Source: Methanobacterium sp.
Lineage (GTDB): Archaea; Methanobacteriota; Methanobacteria; Methanobacteriales; Methanobacteriaceae
Reading direction: 5' to 3'
Assembly: GCA_028682985.1 (NCBI GenBank)
Contig: JAJRAE010000119.1
Location: forward strand, 1-6,018
Length of the DNA stretch: 6,018 bases
The position numbers and the translations under genes were made by a program. Under the pieces are notes generated by a model, which did no database searches, was not told the DNA's origin, and saw only the letters and a list, made by a program, of their open reading frames with translations. This document shows, piece by piece, positions 5,492 to 6,018 of the stretch. Position 1 is the stretch's first letter. Each line of letters opens with the position of its first letter.

Positions 5492-6018
5492 CTAGGGGAA
5501 TTTAAAGATATTCCTGAGTAGTTGATATTCAATTTTAAAGTAACGGCCCCGGTTTTTACTTCTGTAAGCGGTCTTCTCAACTTTATGGAGGGTGCGCAGA
5601 CCCTCCACCAGACCTTCCCGGTAGTGTTTTCCCTGCCCTCGTTTTATGAAGAAGAGATATTTTATCAGGAATCCCAAAAGGAGAAAGGGAGAATTAACCA
5701 GTAGCTGGGGCCAGGGCATGTTCTTATAAGCCAGGTAGATGTTGTTCCGGGCTGAGAGTTTTATCTTCCATTCATTATAACGGCTGCCGGTGGTGCTGCT
5801 GGTATGATGATAAACCACAGCCCCGGGGCAGTATATTGATCTATATCCATTTATACGGGCCCGGTAGCTAATATCCACATCTTCCAGGTAGGCGAAGAAT
5901 TTTTCATCAAAGAGGTCCAGCTTGTGCAGGATATCTCTCCGGTAGAGGGCTGCTCCGGCACAGGCACTGAAAACGTCCCTAATCTCCTTGTATCTGCTCG
6001 TGGATTGGCCGTCACCAA
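5492..6018 (-). CDS. Family 2 glycosyltransferase, C-terminal part (start beyond the right edge)
   Basis: The frame is open from the TAG at 5494-5492 to the right edge, giving the last 174 residues of a GT-A glycosyltransferase; the N-terminal nucleotide-binding half is outside the window. In visible-residue numbering it shows CAGAALYRRDIL (19-30), the acceptor-side motif, LFDEKFFAYLEDVDISYRAR (35-54) with the E45-D46 pair expected to hold the catalytic base, YCPGAVVYHHTSSTTGSR (62-79) and KLSARNNIYLAYKNMP (86-101), a classic run in membrane-associated GT2 enzymes. A hydrophobic segment (about 105-124) followed by basic residues probably anchors it to the inner membrane face. An internal GTG at 5878-5876 is not the start because ED lies just upstream in the same frame. 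Its motifs differ from the glycosyltransferase at 62-931, so the two are not recent duplicates. It probably adds a sugar to the same lipid-linked glycan; donor unknown. Confidence 0.9.
   Translation of the reverse strand, partial: GDGQSTSRYKEIRDVFSACAGAALYRRDILHKLDLFDEKFFAYLEDVDISYRARINGYRSIYCPGAVVYHHTSSTTGSRYNEWKIKLSARNNIYLAYKNMPWPQLLVNSPFLLLGFLIKYLFFIKRGQGKHYREGLVEGLRTLHKVEKTAYRSKNRGRYFKIEYQLLRNIFKFP

Noticed and set aside
5522..5704. A 60-residue plus-strand frame within the right-hand glycosyltransferase
   Set aside because: It is antisense to the GT2 C-terminal helix region and has no supporting signal.
5492..5878. A 128-residue gene starting at the GTG at 5878-5876
   Set aside because: The same frame stays open to 6018 and encodes the conserved FFAYLED part of a GT2 enzyme upstream of this GTG, so the GTG is an internal valine codon.

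Overview
This window looks like part of a cell-surface polysaccharide or glycoprotein-glycan gene cluster from a methanogenic archaeon, most likely of the Methanobacteriales (Methanobacterium-like). The clues are a DUF1616 membrane protein with a built-in zinc ribbon of a style I associate with that order, Shine-Dalgarno sequences matching GGAGGTGATC, AT-rich intergenic regions with TATA-like boxes, and oligo-T transcription ends instead of GC-rich hairpins. The assignment is inference; there is no rRNA or marker gene here.

Layout: three genes on the plus strand (62-931 family 2 glycosyltransferase; 1029-2426 polyprenyl-phosphate sugar-1-phosphate transferase; 2519-4033 DUF1616 membrane protein) converge on two genes on the minus strand (5407-4094 UDP-N-acetylhexosamine 6-dehydrogenase; and a family 2 glycosyltransferase whose start lies beyond the right edge, 6018-5492). 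The plus genes are separated by 97 and 92 bp AT-rich gaps holding plausible promoters and an oligo-T tract, so they need not form one operon. The convergent gap at 4034-4093 holds a palindromic T/A run that can end transcription from both sides.

How the genes may work together: the dehydrogenase makes a UDP-activated N-acetylhexosaminuronic acid, the sugar-1-phosphate transferase loads the first sugar onto a polyprenyl phosphate carrier on the cytoplasmic membrane face, and the two glycosyltransferases extend the lipid-linked chain. The DUF1616 protein is an integral membrane protein of unknown function whose outer domain is dense in N-glycosylation sequons, so it may be a substrate of, or partner to, such glycans.

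The enzymes are ordinary members of known families. The most unusual feature is the DUF1616 protein: its membrane module appears twice, the copies are joined by a zinc ribbon, and the first copy carries five consecutive seven-residue repeats with a proline every seventh residue. I saw no CRISPR array, insertion sequence, tRNA, rRNA or phage gene.
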